Source: Fidelibacterota bacterium
GTDB taxonomy: Bacteria > Fidelibacterota > UBA8477 > JABMPR01
Assembly (NCBI GenBank): GCA_029939675.1
Contig: JAOZSM010000006.1
Coordinates: forward strand, 1-34,153
Direction of reading: 5' to 3'
DNA length: 34,153 nucleotides
Of this stretch, positions 17,020-25,170 are shown one piece after another (the first letter of the stretch is position 1; every line of letters begins with the position of its first letter). The notes beneath the pieces are model-generated. The model saw only the letters and a list, made by a program, of their open reading frames with translations, searched no databases and had not been told where the DNA came from. Both the position numbers and the translations under genes were made by a program.

Positions 17020-18924
17020 TTACTCGATCTCTGATGTTGCCCCCACACCTAGACTATCCATGGAGAAAAAGCCGGAGTTATCATAATACCCGGTGAGCTC
17101 AAAGGCCTTATCTACATAATCCATGAGAAACACCAGATCATTTTCCCGACGGGTATCCCCACCCCATTGAACCTGATGCACCAGGCCTTCGTAGGTCGGT
17201 GAATTGATCAGGACATCCCAGAGTTTACTGCCTGATCCACCAGCGTATTGGCTGGCATGCAGCACCATACCCATAGCATCAAAACCCATGAAGTCGTATT
17301 GCTCAGGACGATGTTTAAAAATTCTATTGTATTTATCAGAATACGGTTTGCTGATCTCTTGGAATCCAAGTCGATCACCGGCAACAATGGTTAATTTAGG
17401 GAGATAACTGGCATTTTTCTTCAGCGCATCACGATCCAGCCAATTTTCATCACCCAGAACGTGGGTGACCAGATTATTATGGGCAATCTGAGCGGCTATA
17501 TAGGTGATGCTTCCCTTGTGAATTGGAAAAAATATTCCATCAATATGAGAAAGCTCAACGTGAATAGAGTCACCCCGGGTTGGGCGTGATTTCTTCAGGA
17601 TCGGCCGTAGTTGTTCCCGATAGATATTCACAGAATCACCCTCTGAGATCAGACCGCTAAGCAGAGAATCCAGGCGTAGAGAATCAAGCTGCATTTTCTG
17701 GTATAATTCTTCCAGGCCCTGTTCTCTAATTCTGCGAAAATGAACTTTTGAAAGATCAGTAGGGTCTCCTACATACCATCCTTGATATTGGATCAACCCG
17801 CCTAATTCATCTACTCGAGTGGCAAAGTTATCAGCAAACTGCTGGCCATATTCAGTAGAGGGAGCAATAATTGCGAAGGTTTCCAATCCCAACGTTTGCA
17901 CAGCATATTCAGCCATGGCAATTGCTTTGCGTTCCCGGGTGGCTCGAAATTGGAAGATTCCCTGGGAGAGATTAGTCAGATGATCTTCGGTTGCTGCTGG
18001 AGCTATGATGGGAATGCGGTGCCCTTCGAGGACAGCCGCAGTACCCTTGATATTCACATTGGTAAGAGGACCTATCTGAGCGATAATTCGGGGATCATCC
18101 CGGACTTCCCTGGCAATTTTAATACTCTCTGATAATTTACTTTCATTATCAAAGACGTGTAAATTTACTATTTGCTGGCTACTATCCATATAGGTCATGG
18201 CGGCATACCTGACACCATCCAGAAGGGGACTTCCAATAGATGAAAGCGTCCCTGATAAGGGTAAGACTACAGCAACATGGAGCGTATCTGCCTGCGTTTG
18301 ACTGAATCGATTATAAAGCTTCATGGCTCGTTTACGAAGGTCTTCATCGTGGATATAGGGTCTTAGATTAAACAGAATTCCTAAGGATTCACCCTGCTCT
18401 CCATCCTTGAGGAAACGCTCAGCAACCAGCAATGCTAAAAACTGGCCTGTCCGATCAACGGATCTGCTGGCTAAAGCATGAAGATCATCGATATCGCACA
18501 CCGTCCCCACCAAAGATTCTGCATATTCCCTAGCTGCTTTGCGAATTTTTTTATCATTTGTTGTGGCTGCAGAATTAGCAAAATACCAGGCTGCCTCGCG
18601 AGCATCTCCCAGATCCAGATAGATCTCCCCCAGCAGAAATTGAAGATCATCCTGATAATTACTCCCAGGATAAGTTTGGGGGAACTCCCGGGCCAGCATC
18701 AGTGCTCGCTGACTGAATCCCAGTTTATTGTAACAGCGAATCCGCATATAGGATGAAGCAGATCGTTGAGGATTGAGTGAAACACTTTCGTCTGCCAGTT
18801 CTCCAAAAATGCGCAGGGCTTCCCAATAAGCGCCCTGATTGTAAAGAGAAACACCGTCCTTAAAATCAGGACGAGCACTAAATAGCAGTACAGGAAAAAG
18901 AAGAAATAGTATCCAATTACGCAT
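17020..18924 (-). CDS. Secreted TPR + periplasmic-binding-protein (type 1) protein, LpoA-like architecture
   Basis: A 634-aa exported protein. The signal peptide (RNWILFLLFPVLLFSA) is followed by TPR-like repeats to about residue 200 (FKDGVSLYNQGAYWEALRIF, ALMLAREFPQTYPGSNYQDD). From about 215 to 610 comes a type 1 periplasmic-binding fold of the LivK/Leu-Ile-Val family (VAVVLPLSGTLSSIGSPLLD, IIAQIGPLTNVNIKGTAAVL, TFAIIAPSTEYGQQFADNF, HIDGIFFPIHKGSITYIAAQ). The TPR-plus-binding-protein order matches E. coli LpoA, the activator of penicillin-binding protein 1A, but there is no lipobox cysteine. It starts three bases after the glmS stop, with a GGAG six bases upstream. No ABC transporter partner is nearby, which argues against a nutrient-uptake role. 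LpoA function is inference from architecture and context. Confidence 0.8.
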   Translation of the reverse strand: MRNWILFLLFPVLLFSARPDFKDGVSLYNQGAYWEALRIFGELADESVSLNPQRSASSYMRIRCYNKLGFSQRALMLAREFPQTYPGSNYQDDLQFLLGEIYLDLGDAREAAWYFANSAATTNDKKIRKAAREYAESLVGTVCDIDDLHALASRSVDRTGQFLALLVAERFLKDGEQGESLGILFNLRPYIHDEDLRKRAMKLYNRFSQTQADTLHVAVVLPLSGTLSSIGSPLLDGVRYAAMTYMDSSQQIVNLHVFDNESKLSESIKIAREVRDDPRIIAQIGPLTNVNIKGTAAVLEGHRIPIIAPAATEDHLTNLSQGIFQFRATRERKAIAMAEYAVQTLGLETFAIIAPSTEYGQQFADNFATRVDELGGLIQYQGWYVGDPTDLSKVHFRRIREQGLEELYQKMQLDSLRLDSLLSGLISEGDSVNIYREQLRPILKKSRPTRGDSIHVELSHIDGIFFPIHKGSITYIAAQIAHNNLVTHVLGDENWLDRDALKKNASYLPKLTIVAGDRLGFQEISKPYSDKYNRIFKHRPEQYDFMGFDAMGMVLHASQYAGGSGSKLWDVLINSPTYEGLVHQVQWGGDTRRENDLVFLMDYVDKAFELTGYYDNSGFFSMDSLGVGATSEIE

Positions 18925-18927
18925 TGC

Positions 18928-20754
18928 TCACTCCACCGTCACACTCTTGGCTAAATTTCGCGGTTGATCCACATTACATCCTCGCTCCACAGCTATATAA
19001 TACGATAAGAGCTGTAAGGGTATCACGTTTAGGATGGGTGCTGTAAATGACAGAGCCGGTGGAACATACAGAACATGATCCGCTACATCCTTGATACGTG
19101 TATCACCCTGAGTGGCCAGGGCAATTACCCGTCCATGACGGGCTTTGACTTCTTCAATATTACTGATGATCTTATCATAGGTCTTATCCTGAGGCGCGAT
19201 AGCCACAATGGGCATTGACCGATCGATGAGAGCAATGGGACCATGCTTCATTTCGGCTGCAGGATAACCCTCGGCATGGATATAAGAAATCTCTTTGAGT
19301 TTGAGTGCGCCTTCAAGCGCTACGGGAAAATTTACACCGCGTCCCAGATACAGAAAATTAGAGGCATCAGCATAAAGTTTGGCAATCTCTGCAATTTGGT
19401 CAGCCTGTTTAAGCAGCCATTCCACATCTTCAGGCAGGCGTTGCATAGCCTGGGCGATCTCCAGTCCATCGGCATCGCTCATACCCATAAGGCGGGCCAG
19501 CTTCAGTGTTAAAAGTGATAGAACAGTGACCTGTGAAGTAAACGCCTTGGTGGAGGCCACCCCAATCTCGGGGCCAGCATGAATGTATACTCCAGCCTCA
19601 GTTTCCCGGGCGATGGAACTCCCAACAACGTTACAAATACCTAGAACGGTAGCATCCCGATTTTTGGCTTCTTGAATAGCCGCCAGTGTGTCAGCCGTCT
19701 CTCCGGACTGGCTGATGGCAAAAACGATGGATTTTGTATCTACCAGGGGTTCACGATAGCGAAATTCACTGGCGTACTCTACTTCACTAGGCAAGCGGGC
19801 AAATTGCTCAAACATCATTTCGCCAATGAGAGCAGCGTGCCAGGAGGTACCACAGGCAGTAAAATAGCGCTGGTCAGCATGCAGGATGGAACCAATCATA
19901 TGGTTGAGTCCACCGAGGTGGGCGTTGCCTTCTTCAGGAAGCAGCCGGCCTCGCATGGCATCATGAATGGTTTGAGGCTGACTAAAAATCTCCTTAAGCA
20001 TAAAATGCTCAAAGCCACCCTTTTCGACCTCTTCCAGATTGAAAGTAATCTTGTGAATCTTTTTGGCTATCTGATTTTCGTCACTGGAATAAGTCTTGAT
20101 GCCATCGGGAGTTAGAACACCAATTTCCTCATTATCCAAATAGATAACATCTTTGGAATATTTCAAGATTGCAGCAACATCAGAAGCGACAAAATATTCA
20201 TTCTCTCCTACAGCCATGATCAGGGGCGCACCCTTTCGAGTACAAACAATCTTTTCTGGTTCATCAGCATGAATAATTGCCAGACCATAAGCGCCGATAA
20301 CATGTGAAAGAGCTTCTCGAACTGCAGATTCCAGGTTCCCATGGTAAGCCTGACTGATGAGAGCGACTACCACCTCAGTATCGGTATCACTACTGAATTC
20401 ATAACCACTATTCTCGAGTTCATCCCGTAAAATCTTATAGTTTTCAATGATTCCATTATGGACCAGAGCAACTTTGCCATCCTGGCTGACGTGAGGATGG
20501 GCATTATCCACAGTCGGTGGTCCATGAGTAGCCCAACGGGTATGACCAATAGCAACCGGACTGCTGGTTTGTTGTTGAGCTAAAGCCCCCTGAAGTTTAT
20601 TCACCTTGCCTGTAACCTTCTCCAGGTTAATGCCGGTAACATTCAGTAAAGCAATACCACAGGAATCATAGCCACGATATTCCAAGCGCTGCAAGCCCTC
20701 AATTACTACGGGAATGGCGTTATTCTGACCAATGTATCCTACAATACCACACAT
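18928..20754 (-). CDS. glmS: Glutamine--fructose-6-phosphate aminotransferase (isomerizing)
   Basis: Makes glucosamine-6-phosphate from fructose-6-phosphate and glutamine, the first step to UDP-GlcNAc for peptidoglycan and lipopolysaccharide. The 608-aa protein has the exact N-terminal glutaminase start MCGIVGYIG with nucleophile Cys2 exposed after Met removal, then LEYRGYDSCG and HTRWATHGPPT. Two SIS domains follow (CGTSWHAALIGE, ISQSGETADTLAA, GVASTKAFTSQV, GRGVNFPVALEGALKLKEIS). It ends RNLAKSVTVE, the conserved GlmS tail. It heads the operon with the LpoA-like, PgeF-like, uppP and holA genes. I see no glmS ribozyme-like leader; the spacer upstream is short and AT-rich. Confidence 0.97.
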   Translation of the reverse strand: MCGIVGYIGQNNAIPVVIEGLQRLEYRGYDSCGIALLNVTGINLEKVTGKVNKLQGALAQQQTSSPVAIGHTRWATHGPPTVDNAHPHVSQDGKVALVHNGIIENYKILRDELENSGYEFSSDTDTEVVVALISQAYHGNLESAVREALSHVIGAYGLAIIHADEPEKIVCTRKGAPLIMAVGENEYFVASDVAAILKYSKDVIYLDNEEIGVLTPDGIKTYSSDENQIAKKIHKITFNLEEVEKGGFEHFMLKEIFSQPQTIHDAMRGRLLPEEGNAHLGGLNHMIGSILHADQRYFTACGTSWHAALIGEMMFEQFARLPSEVEYASEFRYREPLVDTKSIVFAISQSGETADTLAAIQEAKNRDATVLGICNVVGSSIARETEAGVYIHAGPEIGVASTKAFTSQVTVLSLLTLKLARLMGMSDADGLEIAQAMQRLPEDVEWLLKQADQIAEIAKLYADASNFLYLGRGVNFPVALEGALKLKEISYIHAEGYPAAEMKHGPIALIDRSMPIVAIAPQDKTYDKIISNIEEVKARHGRVIALATQGDTRIKDVADHVLYVPPALSFTAPILNVIPLQLLSYYIAVERGCNVDQPRNLAKSVTVE

Positions 20755-20870
20755 ATATCTACTCTCGTTTTATTAATTAATCAGTGAAGGGTCATTAGAG
20801 ATTTACACAGGACCTTTTGGATGTGAGTTCTATCGTTCCAGATTGGGAATGTGGTTTTTGATAATATATC

Positions 20871-20899
20871 ACTATTAATCTCTCATCAGTTATGTTCAA
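20871..20899 (-). promoter_or_regulatory. Candidate sigma70-like promoter for the glmS operon
   Basis: On the minus strand TTGAAC (20899-20894) and AATAGT (20876-20871) are 17 bases apart, each matching four of six consensus bases. It lies directly after the guaA terminator and about 120 bases before the glmS start. Promoter consensus in this phylum may differ, so the call is weak. Confidence 0.3.
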
Positions 20900-20907
20900 C
20901 ATTGTAC

Positions 20908-20950
20908 AAAAAAAATATGGTTCTCTGAATCAAATTACGTTCAGGCAACC
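20908..20950 (-). terminator. Intrinsic terminator after guaA
   Basis: On the minus strand GGTTGCCTGAA pairs with TTCAGAGAACC (4 + 5 pairs round a 2x2 mismatch), with a 10-base loop, then ATA and a run of eight T. It is 54 bases past the guaA stop and separates guaA from glmS. This is the most convincing terminator in the window. Confidence 0.65.
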
Positions 20951-21004
20951 ACTACCAATACTATTAGTAATTAACCAGACTATTTGATGGCAGGGGATTC
21001 AATG

Positions 21005-22537
21005 CTATTCCCACTCGATAGTTCCAGGTGGTTTGGAGGTTACATCATAAACAACGCGATTTATGCCATTCACGGAATTTACGATCTTACTGGAAACCTC
21101 AGCAATGATCTCATAGGGAATTCTGACCCAATCAGCAGTCATCCCATCCAGACTATGGACTGCTCGAATTGCCAGGACATTTTCATAGGTTCGTTTATCA
21201 CCCATCACCCCCACCGTTCTAAGCGGGAGCAACACGGTAAAAGCCTGCCAGATTTTATCGTACCAACCAGTTTCGTACAGGGTTTCAATAAATATTCTAT
21301 CAGCTGCTCTAAGAATTTCCAGACGATCTTCGCTGACCTCACCCAGGCACCTTACTGCCAGTCCTGGTCCTGGAAAAGGATGTCGACCAATAATCTTGAC
21401 TGGCACATTTAAGACTCTTCCAACTGCGCGCACTTCATCTTTAAACAGTTCTTTAAATGGTTCAATAACTTTCAGGGACATCTTTTCCGGTAAACCGCCG
21501 ACGTTATGGTGACTTTTAATGGTGACGGCATGTCCCGAAACAGCCCCGCTTTCGATGACATCCGGATAGAGAGTACCTTGAGCCAAAAACTCGATATCCT
21601 GGTGTTGAGCAGCAACTTCTTCAAAAGATTCAATGAAAACCCGACCGATAATTTTGCGTTTCTGCTCTGGTTCTTTAACACCAACCAATTCGGAGAGAAA
21701 TGCCTGGGAGTAATTATGCTGAAATATTTTGATATGCGAAGCCTCAAAAAGACTCCTTACTTCCTCAGTCTCATTGGCTCTTAATAATCCATTATCAATA
21801 AAAACCGGAATACAGCGATCACCAATGGCATCGTGCATGAGAAATGCCAGAACTGATGAATCCACACCCCCACTCAACCCCAGTAACACTTTTTTAGCTC
21901 CAACCGTATCACGGATAGACTGAATGGCATCTTCCACAAAACTCGAGGATGTCCAATCACGCGAGAAATCAGCTACTTTGAATAAAAAGTTACTAATGAT
22001 AGTCTGCCCCTGGACGGTATGATTAACCTCCGGGTGAAACTGAACTGCATAGAGCGGCTTGAGGGTATGGGCAATTCCTGCAATAAGATCGCCTGAGGAG
22101 CGGGCTATTATTTTAAAATCAGCTGGGATTGAATCTACATGGTCGCCATGACTCATCCAAACTTGAGAGCCCTCAGAAACGCCTTCAAACAGTTGGCTGT
22201 CAACAGGAAAATGAACCCCCATGGGTCCATATTCTCTGGTAACTCCAGGTACAACACTGCCTTTAAAGTGCCGGGTCATTAGCTGAAGACCATAGCAAAC
22301 ACCCAGAATTGGTAAATTTAGCTCAAAGATATCAGGGTCGATCTGCGGTGCGCCTTCTTCAAAGCTACTATTCGGTCCACCTGACAGGATTAGTGCTTTA
22401 GCGCCCAACTCCTGAATTTCCACGGCTGTTAAATCAGAGTGAACAATGCGACAATACACCTGTTCCTCTCGAATTCGGCGAGCGATCAGCTGGGTGTATT
22501 GTGATCCAAAATCAAGGATTAGCACCAGCTCATGCAT
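21005..22537 (-). CDS. guaA: GMP synthase (glutamine-hydrolysing)
   Basis: Converts XMP to GMP using glutamine and ATP, the last step of de novo guanine nucleotide synthesis. The 510-aa protein has the class I glutaminase domain first: LILDFGSQYTQLIARR, ILSGGPNSSFEEG, VCYGLQLM with nucleophile C81, and VQFHPEVNHT. The ATP pyrophosphatase domain has the PP-loop LGLSGGVDSSVLAFLM, and the C-terminal dimerisation domain ends TSKPPGTIEWE, the conserved GuaA tail. The start ATGCATGAG has AGGGGG about seven bases upstream. It appears to be transcribed alone: a spacer with a structured repeat lies before it, and an intrinsic terminator follows. No guanine or XMP riboswitch was recognised upstream. 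Confidence 0.97.
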   Translation of the reverse strand: MHELVLILDFGSQYTQLIARRIREEQVYCRIVHSDLTAVEIQELGAKALILSGGPNSSFEEGAPQIDPDIFELNLPILGVCYGLQLMTRHFKGSVVPGVTREYGPMGVHFPVDSQLFEGVSEGSQVWMSHGDHVDSIPADFKIIARSSGDLIAGIAHTLKPLYAVQFHPEVNHTVQGQTIISNFLFKVADFSRDWTSSSFVEDAIQSIRDTVGAKKVLLGLSGGVDSSVLAFLMHDAIGDRCIPVFIDNGLLRANETEEVRSLFEASHIKIFQHNYSQAFLSELVGVKEPEQKRKIIGRVFIESFEEVAAQHQDIEFLAQGTLYPDVIESGAVSGHAVTIKSHHNVGGLPEKMSLKVIEPFKELFKDEVRAVGRVLNVPVKIIGRHPFPGPGLAVRCLGEVSEDRLEILRAADRIFIETLYETGWYDKIWQAFTVLLPLRTVGVMGDKRTYENVLAIRAVHSLDGMTADWVRIPYEIIAEVSSKIVNSVNGINRVVYDVTSKPPGTIEWE

Positions 22538-22575
22538 ATGGACCCCCTATAAAAGCTGCTTGCCATTCTCCATTT

Positions 22576-22624
22576 CCCGAGCTTGGTTCTTCGCTTATCG
22601 GCTTCACCCTCACAAACCACCGGG
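22576..22624. repeat. GC-rich interrupted palindrome (REP-like) in the guaA leader
   Basis: CCCG-(AGCT)-TGGTT at 22576-22588 pairs with AACCA-(C)-CGGG at 22615-22624, enclosing GC-richer sequence than its flanks. It lies 40-90 bases upstream of the guaA ATG and right beside a CGCAGAG-type core. It may be a REP-like element or a folded leader; no ligand-binding RNA class was recognised, and there is no tRNA here. Confidence 0.4.
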
Positions 22625-22626
22625 CG

Positions 22627-22641
22627 GGCAGAGAACGCAAA
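22627..22641 (+). repeat. Short copy of the CGCAGAG-type repeat core
   Basis: GGCAGAGAACGCAAA matches the core of the dispersed repeat at 3600-3614 (CGCAGAGAACGCAAA) in 14 of 15 bases. The longer flanks are not shared. It is in the surE-guaA spacer. Confidence 0.5.
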
Positions 22642-22713
22642 GTATTTTTAAGTAAATACAAATAGATTAGTCGCATTGCAGTAGCTCTCAATTGATTGTT
22701 CAATGGGGCTGAA

Positions 22714-23484
22714 TTACCTTAGTTCCAGATTCCAGGATCGCAGGGATTCCAGAAAATTATGGTTGGTTAGTTCATAGTGAAGCGGAGTAATTGATACACA
22801 GCCTGATCTAACTGCGTTTTCATCTAGATCAGGATCGGAATCTTTGTAGACTCGTGTACCGGAAAGCCAGTAATAAATGCGTTTCCGTGGATCTTCCCGG
22901 CGTTCCAATTTTTCCTGATAGGTACCACTCCCCTGCCTGGTAATGCAAAACCCTTTGAAAGATTCATAATCTCCAGCTGGTACGTTAACATTTAGAAGAG
23001 TCCCTTTGGGCAGGCCTGCATCAAGCATTCGATCAACCATTATCTTAGCAACCTTAGCTGCCGCAGAAAAATCTTTTTGGCTAAAAGAGTCCAATGATAT
23101 GGCCATGGCAGGGATATCTAATATGGTACCTTCATATGCTGCTGAGACAGTACCTGAATAGATAATATCCACACCTACGTTAGCACCCTGATTAATTCCT
23201 GAGATAACCAATTCAGGCCTGGGAACCAATTTTCCATTGATCGCCAATTTGACACAATCTGCCGGTGTTCCCCCGATACCCCAACCAAAATGAGTATCAT
23301 CTCTAAATATTTCAGTCACTTTCAGGGGATCAGAAATTGTGATCGCGTGTCCCATGGCACTCATTTCCGAGATGGGTGCTACCACATAAACATCAGCAGA
23401 ATCAGCAAAGATATCTGCCAGAGCAAGAATACCCGGGGCATTAATGCCATCATCATTTGTTAGTAGAATCTTAGGCTTGGACAT
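22714..23484 (-). CDS. surE: 5'/3'-nucleotidase SurE
   Basis: A metal-dependent nucleotidase acting on nucleoside monophosphates (family members also cleave short polyphosphate), cytoplasmic, often linked to stress survival. The 256-aa protein opens KILLTNDDGINAPGILAL, with the metal-binding D-D pair at 11-12. It continues with VVAPISEMSAMGHAIT (the conserved serine), WGIGGTPADCVKLAI and ISGINQGANVGVDIIYSGTV with the metal-binding asparagine. The typical SurE tail DENAVRSGCVSITPLHYELT is present. It overlaps the end of accD by 14 bases, so translation is coupled. I see nothing odd in its motifs. Confidence 0.96.
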   Translation of the reverse strand: MSKPKILLTNDDGINAPGILALADIFADSADVYVVAPISEMSAMGHAITISDPLKVTEIFRDDTHFGWGIGGTPADCVKLAINGKLVPRPELVISGINQGANVGVDIIYSGTVSAAYEGTILDIPAMAISLDSFSQKDFSAAAKVAKIMVDRMLDAGLPKGTLLNVNVPAGDYESFKGFCITRQGSGTYQEKLERREDPRKRIYYWLSGTRVYKDSDPDLDENAVRSGCVSITPLHYELTNHNFLESLRSWNLELR

Positions 23485-24322
23485 AGAGAATATCGAGTAT
23501 TTCAGTCATCTGCTGCTTGAGATCATCGCGGGCAACAATTAAATCAAGGAAACCCTTTTCAAGTAAAAATTCAGCTCGCTGAAAACCTTTAGGAAGATCT
23601 GCCCCGATTGTTTGCTTGATAACCCGGGGGCCGGCAAAACCAATCAGCGCTCCAGGTTCGGCAATATTGACATCACCTAACATAGCAAAGCTGGCAGTTA
23701 CACCACCTGTGGTAGGATCAGTCATCAGTGAAATGTAGGGGATTTTTTCATCAGCTAACTGACTCAATTTGGCAGAGGTCTTGGCCATCTGCATCAAAGA
23801 ATAAGCCCCTTCCATCATTCGGGCACCACCAGATGCTGAGATAATGATCAGGGGATACCTTTTTTCCCGGGCAAGGTCAGCTGCCCGAGCTAATAGTTCT
23901 CCCACGGCAGAGCCCATACTGCCACCAATAAACGAAAAGTCCATAACAGCCAATACCACTGGCTTCTTATTCATGCGCCCTTCAATCACTTGAACGGCCT
24001 CATTTCTACCTGTCTTTTGTTGGGCTGCAGAGAGTTGTTCGCTATACTTTTTCTGGGCTTTGAACTTAAGGGGATCTTTAGGTTTGATCTGCTGAAAACG
24101 GGATTGACGACCATCAGAATCCAACAAGATTTCAATGTAGTTTGAGGCTGGAATTCTAAAATGATAACCACACTTATAGCAGACATTATTACTCTGCTGT
24201 AACTCAGCTTTATATAGAATCTGCCGACAGCTGGGACACTTGACCCAGAGACCCTCCTGGATGTTCTTCTTCTCAGCACTTTCGGTTTGAATATTTTTAT
24301 CTTTACGACGAAACCAACTCAT
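23471..24322 (-). CDS. accD: Acetyl-CoA carboxylase carboxyltransferase subunit beta
   Basis: The beta half of the carboxyltransferase moves carboxyl from biotin to acetyl-CoA, giving malonyl-CoA for fatty acid synthesis. The 283-aa protein starts SWFRRKDKNIQ, then has the four-cysteine zinc ribbon C29-x2-C32 ... C48-x2-C51. The crotonase-like core follows (GGSMGSAVGELLARAADLAR, IIISASGGARMMEGAYSLMQ, SLMTDPTTGGVTASFAMLGD, GFAGPRVIKQTIG). The start ATG has AGGA about seven bases upstream. accA is not beside it, unlike in many genomes, so it must lie elsewhere. It is preceded by a 167-bp spacer with a phased inverted repeat and followed by an overlapping surE. Confidence 0.96.
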   Translation of the reverse strand: MSWFRRKDKNIQTESAEKKNIQEGLWVKCPSCRQILYKAELQQSNNVCYKCGYHFRIPASNYIEILLDSDGRQSRFQQIKPKDPLKFKAQKKYSEQLSAAQQKTGRNEAVQVIEGRMNKKPVVLAVMDFSFIGGSMGSAVGELLARAADLAREKRYPLIIISASGGARMMEGAYSLMQMAKTSAKLSQLADEKIPYISLMTDPTTGGVTASFAMLGDVNIAEPGALIGFAGPRVIKQTIGADLPKGFQRAEFLLEKGFLDLIVARDDLKQQMTEILDILYVQA

Positions 24323-24345
24323 TTATAGTCCTAACGGCTTAATAA

Positions 24346-24384
24346 TTTACAGGTATTTAAACCTTGGACATAATAACCTGTAAA
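24346..24384. promoter_or_regulatory. Inverted repeat upstream of accD, possible operator
   Basis: TTTACAGGT (24346-24354) and ACCTGTAAA (24376-24384) are perfect 9-bp inverted arms, 30 bp centre to centre (about three helical turns), ending 24 bp before the accD start codon. The spacing suits a dimeric regulator binding one face, or an RNA hairpin. It does not match the FapR operator as I remember it. Confidence 0.35.
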
Positions 24385-24489
24385 GCAAGTTATACCAATT
24401 AAACCTCATAATGTGCAGTGCCTCCTTCATTTTTTCCAGTTCTACTGCACTTCAAAATTTGAGTTTAGCAATGGATATCCAAATCATAT

Positions 24490-25170
24490 TTAAAAACTGG
24501 GTGGGACCCATTTTTTGGCTTCGTATTTGACATTGTAAAAAGGTTCAAGTTCATCCAGATCAGTCACGATGTTTACTCCCCGTAACCCAGCGAGCAGGGC
24601 AACTTGACCTGCATCAGCAGCCTGATGATAAAATCGCTGCTGAACTGAAGCGGCTGCCTGGTCAGTTTGAAGCCACTGTTCAAAACCACGGTCGGCAATT
24701 CCAAAATAGTGATCAACCTGTTTGTTAGCCAAAGTATCCCATGTATCATAGTGAAATTCAGGCGTGGTGATTAACCCACTTTCCCCAAGCTGATAATCGG
24801 CATAGTGCACAAAATTGCGATGGGAGAAGATCACCGCTCGACAGAGTCCCTTAAGACTGTGTCTGAGACCGAAGGCCATGGCATCAGTAGTAAGGATAGG
24901 CATCAAGGGAAGATCAAGCGTAAGCGCAAGTGCTTTCATGGTTGCCAGACCAATCCGTAAACCGTTGAAACTACCAGGTCCGATGGCAATGGCCAAAGCT
25001 TGCACGGGAATTTTCCGGGAGCGACTGTCTGTGAGTGCTTCTTTTAAAAATGGAGAGAGTTTCTCAATATGAATCTGCCCACCAGATGCCTCTCGGTTGA
25101 AAATGATCTCACCCTCATGGGCTGTAGCGACAGAGCACACAACCGAGGAAGTATCACACGCCAGGATCAT
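24490..25170 (-). CDS. tsaB: tRNA threonylcarbamoyladenosine biosynthesis protein TsaB
   Basis: A partner of TsaD in adding threonylcarbamoyl to A37 of ANN-decoding tRNAs. The 226-aa ASKHA-fold protein starts MILACDTSSVVCSVATA, then SGGQIHIEKLSPFLKEALTD and IGPGSFNGLRIGLATMKALA, the family signature (usually GPGSFTGLRIG). The C-terminal half (ADRGFEQWL, EPFYNVKYEAKKW) is weaker, as is usual in TsaB. It overlaps the tsaE stop by four bases (ATGA), so the two are translationally coupled. It is the last gene of the porX-tsaE-tsaB unit. TsaD and TsaC are not in this window. Confidence 0.93.
   Translation of the reverse strand: MILACDTSSVVCSVATAHEGEIIFNREASGGQIHIEKLSPFLKEALTDSRSRKIPVQALAIAIGPGSFNGLRIGLATMKALALTLDLPLMPILTTDAMAFGLRHSLKGLCRAVIFSHRNFVHYADYQLGESGLITTPEFHYDTWDTLANKQVDHYFGIADRGFEQWLQTDQAAASVQQRFYHQAADAGQVALLAGLRGVNIVTDLDELEPFYNVKYEAKKWVPPSF

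Noticed and set aside
19672-20115. 147-codon plus-strand ORF
   Set aside because: Lies entirely inside glmS on the opposite strand, whose own frame is unmistakable; low-complexity composition of a shadow frame.
20755-20870. glmS ribozyme or riboswitch leader
   Set aside because: The spacer is short and AT-rich and shows none of the pairing expected of the glmS ribozyme core.
20984-21412. 142-codon plus-strand ORF
   Set aside because: Antisense to the 3' end of guaA, with no recognisable domain; guaA is certain.
22538-22713. tRNA gene or purine riboswitch before guaA
   Set aside because: The GC-rich hairpin lacks a T-loop GTTCRA and acceptor stem, and no purine-riboswitch P1/P2/P3 layout is visible.
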